Below are positions 33,064 to 46,200 of a stretch of DNA of 64,000 nucleotides, one piece after another; position 1 is the first letter of the stretch; every line of letters starts with the position of its first letter. The position numbers were made by a program, and so were the translations under genes. Source of the stretch: Stomorhina lunata (lineage: Eukaryota; Arthropoda; Insecta; Diptera; Rhiniidae); the NCBI GenBank assembly GCA_933228675.1, contig OW121741.1, positions 112,772,361-112,836,360 of the forward strand, given 5' to 3'. Below the pieces are notes generated by a model, which saw only the letters and a program-made list of their open reading frames with translations, was not told the DNA's origin and ran no database searches.

Positions 33064-36000
33064 ACTAAATGATAGGAGTATGTAATTCGGTAAATAGTTT
33101 GCTGCTGGTACTCCTCATCAATTGGCCTCCTCAAGTACAAATATTTTGTATTAAAAAAGTATAGAAAACTGTCTTCATTATTTATAATATTATTAATGAT
33201 TTATATAGTAATGGCTTTTCAAGTAATAAAAACTGATAATAAATATACAAATTATTTGCTCAATATTATAAATTATATTTTAATAAATTTTATCTTAGAT
33301 TTAATGATGCAAAAAATCCAATACAGGGAATTAAACAAATTATGTATAATTAAAAAAAATATATAAGTGGTTTCACAAGAAATAAGATTTAAATATTTTC
33401 ATTCCAATCACACCTAAATAATTTTGTCAATAATCAACAAATATTTATTGAAACTGTATCACAATGTTTTAAAACCTGCATTTTAATGTACGTGGAAGTA
33501 GAATGTTTTTACAGGGAATGCTTCTGAGTACACTCAGAGATATAAATTAAACGGTCGTTTTCATTATTGCAAAATGGACAAAACAATAACGGTTGTTCAT
33601 TTAATTCAAATAACAGTATTTAAACAACTCCCATTGACACTATCAGGGGCCTCTTTAAAGTCTACAATTGCGTTTTTTCCTGAACCCAAACTGATTTTAG
33701 CTGTGTGTGTTTAGGAAACTGGGTCGGTTATTCTGTTCAAAATTACTCGACATAGTATCTTGCTAAGTATTGGAAGAAGTGTTATTCTCCTGTTGCTCAA
33801 GATAGGACTGTTGGCTTAAGTAGTTATTTCTACACAACGCCCATTTATAAGTACAGGGTGTCTGGTGACAAATATATATTCTAAAACACGATTATTTCAA
33901 AAAGCACTAAACGGTGTTGGGGGAGGGTATTGCCATTGGAATTATCTTTTGTGCGGATTTGTCAATCAAAATGTCGTAGTACGAGTAACTATGGATTTTT
34001 TATGAGGCCACCTCAAAGAGAGTTTTTTTACAATAATATAATAAGACTTTCAAATGTTATTAGAAAAATAGTTTTTTATTAAAACACTAGAATTTTAGGT
34101 CATATTTGTCAAAACTTTCTAAAAGTTGTATGAAGAAAAAATGTATAGTTAAAATATTTAAAATATCGTGATCTTTATATATGGCCTTAGTGGTATTTTT
34201 TATTATATGACAACACTTTCCATCATTTAATCCTTTCTAATTTGTTCCTTTTCAAATTATATATACACAAAATGAGTTTTAAATGATTTATTTCATTAAC
34301 TAGGTGATTTATGTTAAATTAAGTCATTCATTTATGACTCTGAAAAACAAAAATCATTTTAAATAACTCTTATATATCGACATACATAAATAAAACTGCA
34401 CGTGTATATAGCACAAGTAATCCCAGCGGGAAAGCTAACCTAACTCAATTCCATTTCTTATATACAATGTCAATAATCTCACTTTTATATTAAGACGTCC
34501 TAAAAGTCCTTCAAATGCAATATAATTATTTGAGGGTTTCTATATAATTTTTTTTAATTTTTCATAGTAAGTTTCTTTTGAATATACATCATACATATCC
34601 AATTCTTAAGTTATTGCAATCAGATAAAAATAAATAAAACTGTGCTATCAGAAGCTTTTAGAATTATGGTAATGTTATTCTAACTATGAGTTCGGAGCCG
34701 AAAATATACATATGTAAGCATTCCAGAAGCAGTTCTTTTAAAAATTCTGAAGATAGTAGCAAGGCGACACTAATATTGCTTTCAGATAGAAATGCTACCC
34801 AAAGTAAAATAAGTTCCAAAAGCCTTCATATCTGAAACATTACTTAAGTAAGATGGCCCTAAAACCTCAAATTTTTTCCACTGGGAATACGCCGTCACAC
34901 ACAAACACATTACTCACAAAATGCCAAACAACTCTTGGAGGTACAAGAACTTAATTTTTCCCAAATCAAAAGAAATCAATAGATATTTTTCCAAGGAAGT
35001 TTTCCTAGCCACCACAATATATTCTTTGTGATTTCGATTTGTTTGTTCATTCATTTGTTTGCCTGTCGTTGTCGCTATTGTTTATATTGTTGTTATTATT
35101 ATTTGTACTTTGGTCCTCTGTTTAAGATTTTCCTTGTTTATTTTATTTTGTTGTTGTTATCAAAATTTTGTTTGTATATTTTACTAGTTTATTTATATAT
35201 GAGAGGGTGGCGGTAAGAATATTTGTTTGTGTAACAAAAAAAAAATTAAGAAATATGTTATTTTGTTGTTGATTTTTCGTCATCGTTCGATTGAATGTTT
35301 TAGATTTCAATGTTGATGATAATGAAGTTGATGAAGATGACGACTACGACATTGACGAAAACACACTCCTGCAATAATATTTTACACACTACAACTACAA
35401 CCACCACCACCATCATCATCGCTATTATAACAACACACTACTACAGCTACCACCATTGGAAACAACAACAACGACTTTAGCTAAATTGCTACTGATTGTT
35501 AAATGAGAAGGCAAAACGATAATAGAAACTCGTCAGAGGTAGAGGGGGTGGGAAAAAATTGCAAAAAAAAATAAATTTGGGTGTAATATAAGACAATAGC
35601 GAATAAAGAAAAATGTTAGATAAAAGAATCGAGGAGACTTTTGCACACCCTAAACTTGTGAAAGGCTGAATCAAAAAGAGCCAAATATTGCGGATCAAAA
35701 ATTATAACTCTATATCTTAGTTTAAGCCAGAAGTTTAAGTCTAAGTGGCCTTAATATTAGTATTAATATTAGTATTAATATTAGTATTAGTATTAGTATA
35801 TATCTTAGTGTATGTCTATGTCTTATTCTGTCTTCGTTCTTCTCTTATGTATTCTGCGTATTAGTCTATGTTTTACTGTGGATATGTCTTGTCACGAACT
35901 GAATGCCAAATCCATGAATACATCCCCATTTTCTTGCTGGTAGCGAAAAAATAAAACGAAATAAATATGCGACACCATATAAAACAGGACAAGGCAGGAA

Positions 36001-38460
36001 TTTGTTATGCGGCATATTTGTTATGCTTTTATTCGGTTTATTTGAGGGGGAGGAGGGTTAAATAAAACAAATAACAAGAACAACAACAACATCGAAACCA
36101 GTCACTAGTTTTATAACAAACAAAAAGAAATCAGAATTTTTTTTCATAAAATGGGTAAAAACTGAGCGAAAAAAAATGTAACCGAAAAGAATTGAAAAGG
36201 TTTTAGGCCATATTAAATAAATGGGAGTGAGTGAGAGTTCTGGGAGAAAGGAAAGTTAATAAACTGAAAGTTTTAATAAAGAAATAAATTTGTACATTTT
36301 TTAATATTAATACATAAATATGGAAATTCAAAGTAATTAATATGAAAAAAAAATAAAAGATTTGTTTTAATGTTAATAAACCCACCTGATTGTTGCTCAT
36401 TTAATATAACCAAGTCCTTTTATGATCTTATTAACTAACGTCATTTACAGTTTGTTATCAAAAAAAAAGAACAACAACAAAAAATCCCAAATGTTTTGAA
36501 ATAATTTTAATTTTTAATTTACCACAAAATTTGTTACCCAAAATTACAAAAACAAAAACATTTACTATAAAGTGGTAAATTATAAACAAACAAACACTCA
36601 CTCATTCAAAGTCTCACATATTCAAACTTGAGTGTTGGTCATGCGTTTATACACAACATTTCTCCGAGAGTTCTTCCATATGATTTGTGCTCTCGCTAGC
36701 GAAAACACATACACTAATATTTAACGTTAAATGTGTATAACAATTGCCGTTATGTGTTATAATTTGTAAAACATAATTGATTATTTACAGAAGTACGTGG
36801 TTCCTGAAAGTATACTTCGACAGATTTGACAGATTAATATTGTTATTGTATTATTAATTATAGTTTGTTGAAAAAAAAAAAAAACTTTATTTTGGTTAAT
36901 AATTTCATGTTGTTTTTGATTTAAAATGATACTTTTATCACATTGTCAATTACTTAGTTGTTTAGTTTTTAACAATTCTACGACATGTAAGACATAATTG
37001 TGGAATATTAGTTATATTGTAGAACTTTTGATGAGATTGGTTAAATTAGTTTGTTGCCTATGATGTAAACTGTTTTTGAGAGAAACGTGGCATTTTTTAT
37101 TGTAGTTTTTGTCTATAATTAACTTCCGCTGTTTTGGGTTGTAGTTGATGTCTGAAATGGGTTTGTTTGGTAAATGATAAATGTCCAAAAGGGATTTTTG
37201 TACTAATGAAAGGCTATAAGGTTTTCTAAGAAAATCCTATCACAAATGTTTAATTGGTAAAATAGGTTTTTACTTGATAAAGTCTTATATATATCAAAAT
37301 ATTTTTTTTACATAAAACATAGCCAATGACAACTCTCACAGACATAAGCAAAAGAAATTTAAAATTTTATTTCGATATCCTGTAACCCTTTTCAAGGTGC
37401 TAATTGCGAAAAAAAAATTATGTTTACTAATAAATGTTCGTTAATGTCTTTCATTCTAAGAAGTGAACTTGACACTTTTTGTTTTGAAATTTTAATTACC
37501 GCTCTATAAGTCACTTTAAGTATAAAATCAATTTAATTGCTGTGTCCGTCCTCATGTCTGTCAACTGAAGTTAACATTAAGAGATAGAATATTTTAACAT
37601 AAGTTCGTAAAAAAAAATTAAAACACCTCTTTTATTTTTATGAATTATTCTGCAAATACTGACTTTTTGACAGGAAAAAGGATACTTAGATCACTAATAC
37701 GTATATGTACTAAATAAAGTGGACCAAGTAATATGAGTAAATTGACAATAATATTACTGTAGATTTTGTAGTTATTATAGAGGTGTAAGAACTTCTAACT
37801 CATTTGTTTGCCACGTTGCACGATGGGTCGGCTAGAAGAAGTTAAGGCGAATAAATTTATTTTCTTAAATCAATTAATATTAACAAAAACCATTTATTGA
37901 TGTTTAAGGTTAAAGGAAAAATTTTGAGTCAGCGCGCAACCTAAGGTCAATTTATATTATTTTTCAGAAAAATGAGAGAAATTACTTATTTGAAGTTATT
38001 TGAAAAATGGTTCAAATTTAAGAATTTAACCTAGACTAAATATCTTGAATCACTGGAATTAAGTGTTTATAATACTAGAAGCTTAAAAAGCAAGTTTGCA
38101 AAAAATGTCATAAAATGAAAAAAATAAACTTTGTATTCCAAAAGCGCCACAACTCGTTTGAAATTAAAGTGAACAATATCAGTTCATTATCTATCCTCGT
38201 CTTTGTATTACCATTCCTTTTTCCGCACCAATTTTATGTGCAATCATATATAATTATTTGTAGTAAAACCATATTAAAAAATTCTGGTAATTCTAGATCG
38301 AAAATATTAGATAATTTTGTTTTTGTATGGAAAGTGCCACGCCTACTATTTCTATAGCCTCCATTTTTCGCGTGCTTATACTCTTTAAATGTTAAGATGC
38401 CTACAGCAAATTTGACTATCCTGGCTTAAATAGTGCGTCAGATATAGTATGAAATAATTT
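33064..38460. other. Long unassigned AT-rich stretch
   Basis: Contents are low-complexity: CAACCACCACCACCATCATCATC near 35395-35420 and elsewhere AACAACAACA runs. Short frames (60-80 codons) carry no recognisable motif. I see no RNA gene, splice-consistent exon or repeat copy. Confidence 0.35.
35751..35800. repeat. 12-bp simple repeat (ATTAGTATTAAT)n
   Basis: About four units of TTAATATTAGTA with the second half reduced to ATTAGT hexamers. Confidence 0.8.
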
Positions 38461-38690
38461 TTTTTATATGGGCGGGGCTAATCCTACTTTTAATATCAGA
38501 AAAGTTCACATCCAGCATTAAGCGCCGGAGATGCAATAAAACACGTTGAAAATTTCAGAGAAATCGATTAAATATATTTCTTTTACATGAGCGGGGCTAC
38601 TCCCACTTTAAATATCAGAAAAGTTTATTAAGCGCCGGAGATGCAATAAAACACGGTGAAAATTTTAGAAATATCGGCTAGGTATTTATA
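38461..38690 (+). repeat. Tandem duplication, unit about 119 bp
   Basis: The words 'gggcggggctaatccta', 'aatatcagaaaagtt', 'taagcgccggagatgcaata' recur 119 bp downstream (anchors 38468 and 38587), with an 11-bp deletion in the second copy. The unit is GC-richer than its surroundings and non-coding. Confidence 0.75.
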
Positions 38691-39020
38691 AAGTTATGGA
38701 TTTATTCCTGTTAAATATTCATTTCGGCATATCGTGCGTTGCGTAACTTCCTAGGAATCTAGAATTCTTCCAATTCCTCAAGGCAACCGAAAAATATGCG
38801 AAAAAAAAAGTGGCGAAAACGTGCTTCACATTTGGGCAGCCAGTAAGTAGTATTAGAAGTGACGAAATTAAAATTTAGAGGACAATGAATTCCTCTTTCA
38901 CATGTGGTCTCTATTTCGCAGAACAACGACTTGGGTCCAAATGTTAAAACCAATGAAGAAGAGGACGAAATATAAAAAAAAAACGTGAATACTTCATTCG
39001 ATTTTTTAAAGTTTTTTTTT

Positions 39021-39780
39021 ATACCCTTCACCACCATAGGTGGAAAGGGTATTATAAGTTTATGCTGATGTATGTAACGAATAGAAATATTTGCCTAAGA
39101 CCCACCTTTTAGTATACTAATAGGCTTAGAATCACTTTTTTAGTCGATTAAGCGATGCCAGTCCGTCTGATCGGCTGGCTGTCTGGCTGGACCCCCATGT
39201 AAACCATATAATCAAAGTACAGAACGCAACTCTAAAGATAATTTGATGAAATTTGGCACAAATCAATTTTTTTTTTTAAGTTGAAATTGGTTGAAATTCG
39301 AAATTGAAATTCGTCAAAATCGGTCCATTATTTATTGTACCTCCCACTTCCCACTACAGGTCCCACTTCCACAGATATCAATATTTTTCCATAAAATTTT
39401 AAACAAATACTGCTTATGTAAACTTAAATCACTGTACCAAATTTCGTTGGAATCGGTCCACATTTGACCATAGCTCCCATACAAACTCTTCTGTCAAAAC
39501 TCTCTAAATGAGACAAAAATCAAAAAAACGCTTGTAAATCTGAAGATAATGAGAACTTTTAGTTTTAATTTTGTCAGAACTGAAATCAAGTTGCAAAATT
39601 TCAAGATAATCAGTCCGCATTGGTCCCTAGCTCTCGTATAATGGCTTAAATATATAATGTTTGAGAAAATGTTTATATGATGGCAAAATTTTGCAAATAT
39701 TTATCTTTATACAGGAAAAAGAACACCATTGACCTTAGAGGTGAAGGGTATCGTATGGTTGGGCTTGACCGACTATAAAA
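39021..39780 (+). mobile_element. DINE-like element D3
   Basis: The 5' hairpin ATACCCTTCACCACCATA / GGTGGAAAGGGTAT starts at 39021. It is followed by 'gcctaagacccacctttta', a GTCT-poor core ('gtctggctggacccccatg') and 'tcaaaatcggtccattat'. The 3' part has 'gaccttagaggtgaagggta' (inverse of the 5' end), then a GTCGG-like stem-loop ('gggcttgaccgactataa'), ending at about 39780. It is the same subfamily as D2, D5 and D6. Confidence 0.65.
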
Positions 39781-40777
39781 TTGCCAAAAAAAAATGCAAC
39801 AAAAAAATGTTTGGAGTCAAATATCTCCTAAACTGTAAGATATAATGTAGTACAGATATCAGTTTTTTCAAGTTTTCAAAGAAGTTTTTAAAAATATTAA
39901 AATCTATTTGATCGGACGAAAGTTTTACGCACCCAAATGTTTTACATTGTTGAGCCCATTGTGCTATTGATAGATGCTCTAAAAGCCTAACTCCTCTTAT
40001 ACCGATGTTTTAAATTTTTTCAAAATCTTCAAAGACGTCCTATAGTTTGGAAACTGCAGAGCTAAAACCAAAAAAAAAAACGTCATTTGCACCACTGTGC
40101 AAATATTTACATAACTAAAGTTTTATTTCAGTTCATTTGGATTTAGTTCATATTGAATCTAATCTTAAAGAATTTTTTATAAAATCTTAAGCCTCACCAA
40201 AAAACAAAAAAAAAAATATTAACCAAAAAATGCCAAAAGTCATGCTAGAAGTCAAATATCTCTTTAACTATTACTTTTTTGTGAATATGATTTATTCTAG
40301 AAAGTTAAAATTGTAAAATTTTTTTACCTCCCTTCAGAGGGACAAGCGATAAGTTTGTCATTTATAAACTGACTCAAAAAAACTTGTATTGTTTAAAAGT
40401 CCTATAAAATTAAACTTTTAAAAAAGGAATTGTCTTTCTGGGGTTTTTCGCAAAAACCTCCATATCTCGATGTGATTTAAAACAAATGAAATTTTGTACA
40501 TAATTTTTTAACATAAATAATTAAAGGGTTAAGTAGTCACATTCATGTTTTGTTTTCAAATTGTTTGGAAAATAAACATCACTTTGTTGGTCAAACATTT
40601 AAGGTTTAAGGTTTTTAAACTCATTTTTATAAAATGTTTTTTGTTTTATCAGCAACTGCATCATGACCAACGGTGTCGTCTAATATACATACATACTTGA
40701 GTTTATGATGAGTTTATGATCGCTGAATTTAATAAATTTTTAAACTTTGCTGAAAGTTGTAAGGAAATATAAAAAAA
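39781..40777. other. Unassigned DNA with a weak duplicated block
   Basis: The phrase 'agtcaaatatctcctaaact' (39818) recurs as 'agtcaaatatctctttaact' (about 40248) and resembles the end of element Z. This may be a decayed copy of a Z-like element. 'cgtcatttgcaccactgtgc' near 40081 resembles an X/Z terminus. There is no gene. Confidence 0.3.
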
Positions 40778-40906
40778 TGTGACCCGGTCTATGAAAACCA
40801 AAACCAATATTTCGAAAAATTTGTTAGTTTTTCGAAATTTTTAGCTAACTCTTCGAAATTTTGTTTCTGAGTCGTAAGCATTTCCCTTTTAATAGACCGG
40901 GTCACA
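40778..40906. mobile_element. 129-bp MITE with perfect 15-bp terminal repeats (M6)
   Basis: It begins TGTGACCCGGTCTAT and ends with the exact inverse ATAGACCGGGTCACA. The interior is AT-rich with repeated 'tttcgaaa' words. No target duplication is evident. It is far too short to code for anything. Confidence 0.7.
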
Positions 40907-40946
40907 TATAGAAATCTTATATTCTTAAATGAGCAAAAATTGTATG

Positions 40947-41135
40947 TGTATATATTAGGGTGACAGGAAAATTTTTTTTCTTTGATTTCAAATGTTTTTC
41001 TACGGAATATTGTGACACTAGGTCTAAAGTTTAGATCTGAAAATTTGAGCCAAATCGGACAACGTTCTATGGACGCGCATCGAGTCCAAAGTTTAAGAGC
41101 CCATTTGTATGGGGAAAAATGGGCTCTCAAAGCCC
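40947..41135 (+). repeat. Dispersed repeat R1, copy 2
   Basis: Inverse copy of 31325-31525. It starts near 'tattagggtgacaggaaaa'. At its other end lies a hairpin GAGCCCATTT / AAAATGGGCTC around 'gtatgggg' (about 41098-41126). Confidence 0.7.
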
Positions 41136-41837
41136 ATAATAATAGAGTATTAAAGAGAACTAACACAGCTTTATTTCAAATCGTGAAGGACGAAAATCCA
41201 TGAGGTAGTTTAAAAGTTATTGCAGTTTTCCCCCGAAAATGCATGTCTTTGAAAACGCGCCTAAGGATATGTACCAAAAATTGTATTTTGTAAATAAAGA
41301 AATTCCAAAATTATACATGATTTATCATTCAATGGCTTGTTAATAGTAAATAGTTTTGTTTTGTATAAATATAATCAAATTTACTTAGTTTTTTTATGTT
41401 GGAAAATGGTTATGTTTCTCAGGCCGGTTTTAAATACTTATAAAAATAAGTGGACAGATGTTTGGTACTTTTTTGAAACTACACCCGATAGAGGGTACTA
41501 TTTTTAACGCACACTCATCTTTTGAACTAAGTAATACAGAAATTTGCTTTGTACTAGAATCAATAAATGTGGAAAAAAATATTAAACACGTATTTGGTAC
41601 TTTTTTGATTTCGGGGGCCAAAATGTTACCCAAAGGGATAAAATAATAATTTAAAATCTCATAAAGTAATATGAATAGGAACAATATAGTAACTGTGCTT
41701 TTATAAAATGTACTCAATTCAATTGGTCCCAAATATGCAGATTGAACTTTTTTAAGTTTAGGGGAGAAAAAGGGGAACAAATTGGTAATGTTATAGCTTT
41801 TAAACAAATTAATATTTGTCTGTCTGTATGTTCTTAA
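41136..41837. other. Unassigned AT-rich DNA
   Basis: Frames of 125 codons (41430-41807, minus) and 62 codons (41458-41646, plus) overlap on opposite strands without recognisable content. An internal near-repeat 'tttggtacttttttga' occurs at 41461 and 41592. Confidence 0.3.
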
Positions 41838-42375
41838 TAGAATAGTAAAATATGCATTTGATCATGTTATGCTCTTCAACAAAGTTGTTGCACATGAGCT
41901 AGTGAAGGTTTATCAACAATTTCCGACAGGTGGCGCCATTGAAAATTACTTAAAATGATTTAGATCGTAAACTGTGTATTTGATCATGTTATGATCTTTA
42001 GAAAAGTTGTAACACATGAGCCGACGAAGGTTTCTTAGTTTGTATGACAAATTTACAGCAGGTGGCGCCACGGAAAATTACTCAAAGTAAGATAAATCGT
42101 AATCTGCACAATTCATCATGCTTCGATCTTTAACAAAGTTGTTGCGGATGAGCCGACGAAGGTTTCTTAGTTGGTGTGACTGATTTCCGATAGAGGGCGG
42201 CACTTAAAATTACTCAAAGTTTTTTAAACCGTAAACTGTGCATTTGGTCATACTATTATCTTTACCAAAGTTGTTGCGCATAAGCCGACGAGAGTTTCTT
42301 AGTTGGTATGACCAATTTCCAAAAATTATTCAAAATGAATTGAACTGTAAACTATGCATTTGATCATGTGTTGAA
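41838..42375 (+). repeat. Tandem array of a roughly 125-bp unit, about four copies
   Basis: The anchors 'gcatttgatcatg' or variants fall at 41854, 41976, 42106, 42240 and 42356 (spacings 122, 130, 134, 116). Each unit carries 'caaagttgttgcacatgagc', 'cgacgaaggtttcttagtt' and, in the first three, a GGTGGCGCCAC or related GAGGGCGGCAC word. The last unit is shortened. It is non-coding. Confidence 0.85.
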
Positions 42376-42577
42376 AATTAATAAAATGTTTTAAAATTAA
42401 TTGGATATTTGTGTGCGATGTTTTTCCTATAAATTAATTTATTTGGCTAATACTTTATGCAAATTTGCCTTGAATTGCTTATCTTAAAGCTCCGAGTAAG
42501 GCTCGGTCAACCAGGTACTGAAGTTAGTATAAGTAAAATTACTAAAAATTTAAAAAAAGTTGACGTGGTTATGAATA

Positions 42578-42753
42578 GATATCCTCAGGGACCGAAAATA
42601 ACTGTTATTTTTGAATTTTTTTAGAAAAAAAAAAATAACAGTTAGTTTTTGATTTTTATTTTTTGAGCAAAAATAAAAGTTATTTTTAAAAATAACTTTT
42701 ATTTTCCGACTTTTACGATAAAAGTTATAACAGTTACGGTCCCTGCATATCCT
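42578..42753. mobile_element. hAT-type MITE with 8-bp target-site duplication (M5)
   Basis: The 160-bp element (42586-42745) begins CAGGGACCG and ends CGGTCCCTG. The flanks GATATCCT (42578-42585) and CATATCCT (42746-42753) form an 8-bp duplication with one mismatch. CAGGG ends and 8-bp duplications are typical of the hAT superfamily. The interior contains repeated ATAACTGTTAT-like words and a perfect 36-bp palindrome at 42670-42705. There is no transposase. Confidence 0.8.
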
Positions 42754-45700
42754 GATTTTTCTAGTTATTTATTAGTTTAGCTTCTCTAAGAATTTGCTTA
42801 AAATATTTTCAATTAATTTTATTTAAACAATATTTAGCATAGGGTTCAATAAAACCTCCTTTTAACTCAACCTCTAACACCTGAATAATATTTGTAACCA
42901 AAACATTTGACTCTTATGAAGAAATTCTACTTAGGTTTTAGTTTATAAACTTTTATAAAACTGGGAATACTTTGTACTAATTCACCTTAATGAAGAAAAA
43001 TTCTCTTATAATAACAAAAAGTTTATATTGAGCAAAATTTGTTCAGACACCCACAACTCCATGATAATATGGCTGAATAAAGTCCATGTGACCTTTTTTT
43101 GGTGAATAATGTATTTGAAGTAGAAATAGAGCATAGAGAAAACACCCAATTGGGTGTGTTAGAATATGTAAAGACACTAACAAAACAGCAACCTTGAAAA
43201 TGTACACAGATGAGGTGAAGTTGGGTTTTATGAGCGAAAAGAGAGCGTTCTATCACTCGCTCTCTCTCTCTCTTTCTCTCTATTTGCTTTTAGTAAAAGA
43301 AAACCGGAGTGTGTTTTAAAAAGTACTAAAACACTGAGTGTGTTTATGAAAGTACTAAAAAGTACTAAAATGAGCATGAAAGCTGGTGATGTGTGCAGTT
43401 TTTTTTTGCAAGACTGAGAGGAGAGTTGTGATAATTGAGAGAGATTTATGAATTGAGAGAGATTTATAAATTTTAGGTTATGATGAGATGAAAACCCGGA
43501 AAAATTGTTTAAATATAACAGTTTAAAGCTCTTTTTTCTCGGGGATTTGTATTAAAATCATGTGCTTTTGTTGGCAAATTTTGTATATAGACTTTTTAGT
43601 ACATTTTCCTTAACATTTAGAATATTTCTTTCGTGTATTTTTTTTTTTGTTAAGGGGGGGTGGGGGTTTCAAAGAGGAATTGTATGGAAGTGAAGTAAAA
43701 AAATCCGTTGTATGTGCGGCATGATTTCAAATCTAGTCTATTAGCGTCTTTCATACACAACACCACGATGTTGTGTCGTGTGATGCAAAAGTGAAGAAAA
43801 ATTGTGTTATTAAAGAAAAATTAAAGTTTTTGGAGATTGAAATGGAAAAAAAGTGAAAAGAAATTTATTTAAAAATTTCTTAAATAAAAATGATTGAATA
43901 TAAAAAAAGAATTTGTTAAGAAAATAAAAAAAGTTGTAAAGAAAAGTTTTTATTTTAATTTACAAAGAAATCGTGACAGAATTGTGGGTGGTCTAGGTTT
44001 TTAAAAAAATTTAAATAAAGAAAACGATGTAAAAAAACATCAATGGAAATCATAACTTGTCACATCTCATAGCAAAAATAAAAACCATTTAGCACTTATC
44101 ATATTTACCACTTACAGCTGGTGTCATAAATACACACACACACCCATACAACAATACATTTAAGCATTTACATGTAAATTTATGAATAGTGAGACACTCA
44201 AACATAGGTCATGTTGGATATTTGTGGTGGTGGCATGAGTCTGGAGTCTGATTTACAAATCATTTAAACGGATTCCTTATACTCCTCTAGTGGTGTTTGG
44301 TATCATTCAAAAAATATGAGAAAAAAATGCTTTATGTGCTTTAGTGAATAATATTGCTCCAATTCCAGGAAAAGTAATATATTTTGTGTATTATAGTGAA
44401 TTTCAGTTTTTTCTTCTTTGTTAATGCATTCATAATATGTTGACAGCCATAGTCGAATTATAATGGATTTTGATTGACATCATGAATGAGAATGAATGAA
44501 TTGAATGATTTGTATGTGAAATGAATAATACAAATAAAAAATAAAAGGAATTAAATTTAAAAAATTAAAAAAAGGTGTAATAAAATAAAGAAAAATAGAA
44601 AAATTTTAAAGAATTAAAAAGAAAAACATTCAAATGAAAATACTGGAAAAATATATATAAAATATAACAAATAAAATTTCAAGAAACAAAAGGTTTTAGA
44701 AACTCAAAAAAATTTAACAAAATTTTGAAAAAAAAAAATCAACAAAAGTTTTGTAGAATAAAATTTAAAAAATTTAAGGAATTAAGTTTCATAAAAATAC
44801 TATTCAAAAAATTATTATCCCCTCCCAAAAAAAAAAAAAATATAAATAATCCCTTAAGTGTTTAAAACAAAAAAACCCTATTAATCATTCAAAAAATCCT
44901 TGTAGTTAACCGCAAAACTTAATAAAAAATCAGAAAAGGAAATTAAATAAAATTAAACTAAAATCCAATGTCAAATAACTGAAGTACTAAAACTCAAAAC
45001 CCTTACAAAAAAAAAAATAAAACAAAAAATACAAAAAAAAACCTCATTTAATCCCTAACAGGCAAAATAGGTTTTATATATATATAAAACAAACACCTGT
45101 CAACGTCAACAAAAAACCAAAAGTAGAATTAAAAGCAAAAGCAACAAAATCTAGAAAATAATATAAAACTTTTTTGAAATTAAAACAGAATAAAAAGTAA
45201 AATAGAAACAAACAGAAAAGAAAAAAAAATCACAACCAATTTTAATTAAAAGTTTTAGTAAACAATAATAAAACCATTCATTAAACAAAAAAAAAAATGT
45301 AAATACTCTAGCATTTATATATAAAAAATGAAAAAAAAGAAATATTAAATTAAAAAGTTATATAAATCATACATACAATATAAACCTATAAACCATAAGC
45401 TCTTCGTCTCCTGTTAGCAGTAACTATTTGAAAAGGATTAAAGTTAAAACACTATATGTCAGCTTGTTATTAAAATTACAATAACAAAAACAACAATACA
45501 GTTTAACAACATTTAGAACAAAAAACCTAACTACAACAAAAATCTAATAAAAGTTTTTCACACTAGAAAAGGTAATTCTTTTTTTTACATTTACATACTT
45601 TTATTTACATTTAAAACCTGTATGTATTTTATACATATGTAGGTTTATTTACATATACTTTTTGCTTATGCATTATCAAACATGGAAATTAGGGTATGTC

Positions 45701-46132
45701 ACAGATTACAATATCATATTTAAATGCAGTAGCCGTTTAGCTTATGGTCTTGTCGAAGTCTTATATTTTGTTGGATAGCATTTTTGTCTTTAGCTGAGAT
45801 ATTCTTTTTCCCGTTTAGGAGATCTTTCTAAGTAGGGAAATTTTTGAAAATTTTCTAAAAAAAAAAGAAAAGGAATTACTACAGTCTTTTTTTTAAGATC
45901 TTTAGTCAACTTTTAGCACTTGTATCGAACTTAAAATGAAAATTTCTGCAGTTTAATATATAAAACAAATAGTAGAGTGTTTTGAAACTTGTGCCGACTT
46001 CATCGCAAATTACCATAGGTCCATTTATACGGGCAAAAATGGGAGTATTTTTCGTTTTATCAAAATTTAAGGCAATAAGTATTTATTTTTAACAAAAAAG
46101 TCAATTAAAACCTAAAACAAAACTAACATTGG
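42754..46132. other. Unassigned DNA: CT tract followed by A-rich region
   Basis: A (CT)n tract (43256-43280) and GAGAGA words (43420-43460) are followed by about 1.8 kb of A-rich DNA (43760-45570), ending in 'CACTAGAAAAGGTAATTC'. GAGA-type tracts and A-rich sequence before a GT can mark a promoter with a long 5' untranslated exon in flies. No downstream coding exon is visible in either direction, so this is only a possibility. Confidence 0.25.
43256..43280. repeat. (CT)n microsatellite
   Basis: CTCGCTCTCTCTCTCTCTTT and a further CTCTCTA, a potential GAGA-factor target on the opposite strand. Confidence 0.8.
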
Positions 46133-46200
46133 GGTAAAATCACCACATTCGATATCGATTGGAAACTCAGACCTTTAAGCAAATATTATTTAACATAATT
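46133..46200 (+). mobile_element. M4 foldback MITE fragment
   Basis: 'ggggtaaaatcaccacattc' and 'gatatcgattggaaactcag' match the M4 left end. The copy stops after about 68 bp. Confidence 0.6.

Noticed and set aside
40789..41166. 125-codon minus frame as a gene
   Set aside because: It spans the M6 MITE and repeat R1. A related R1 copy has no matching frame.
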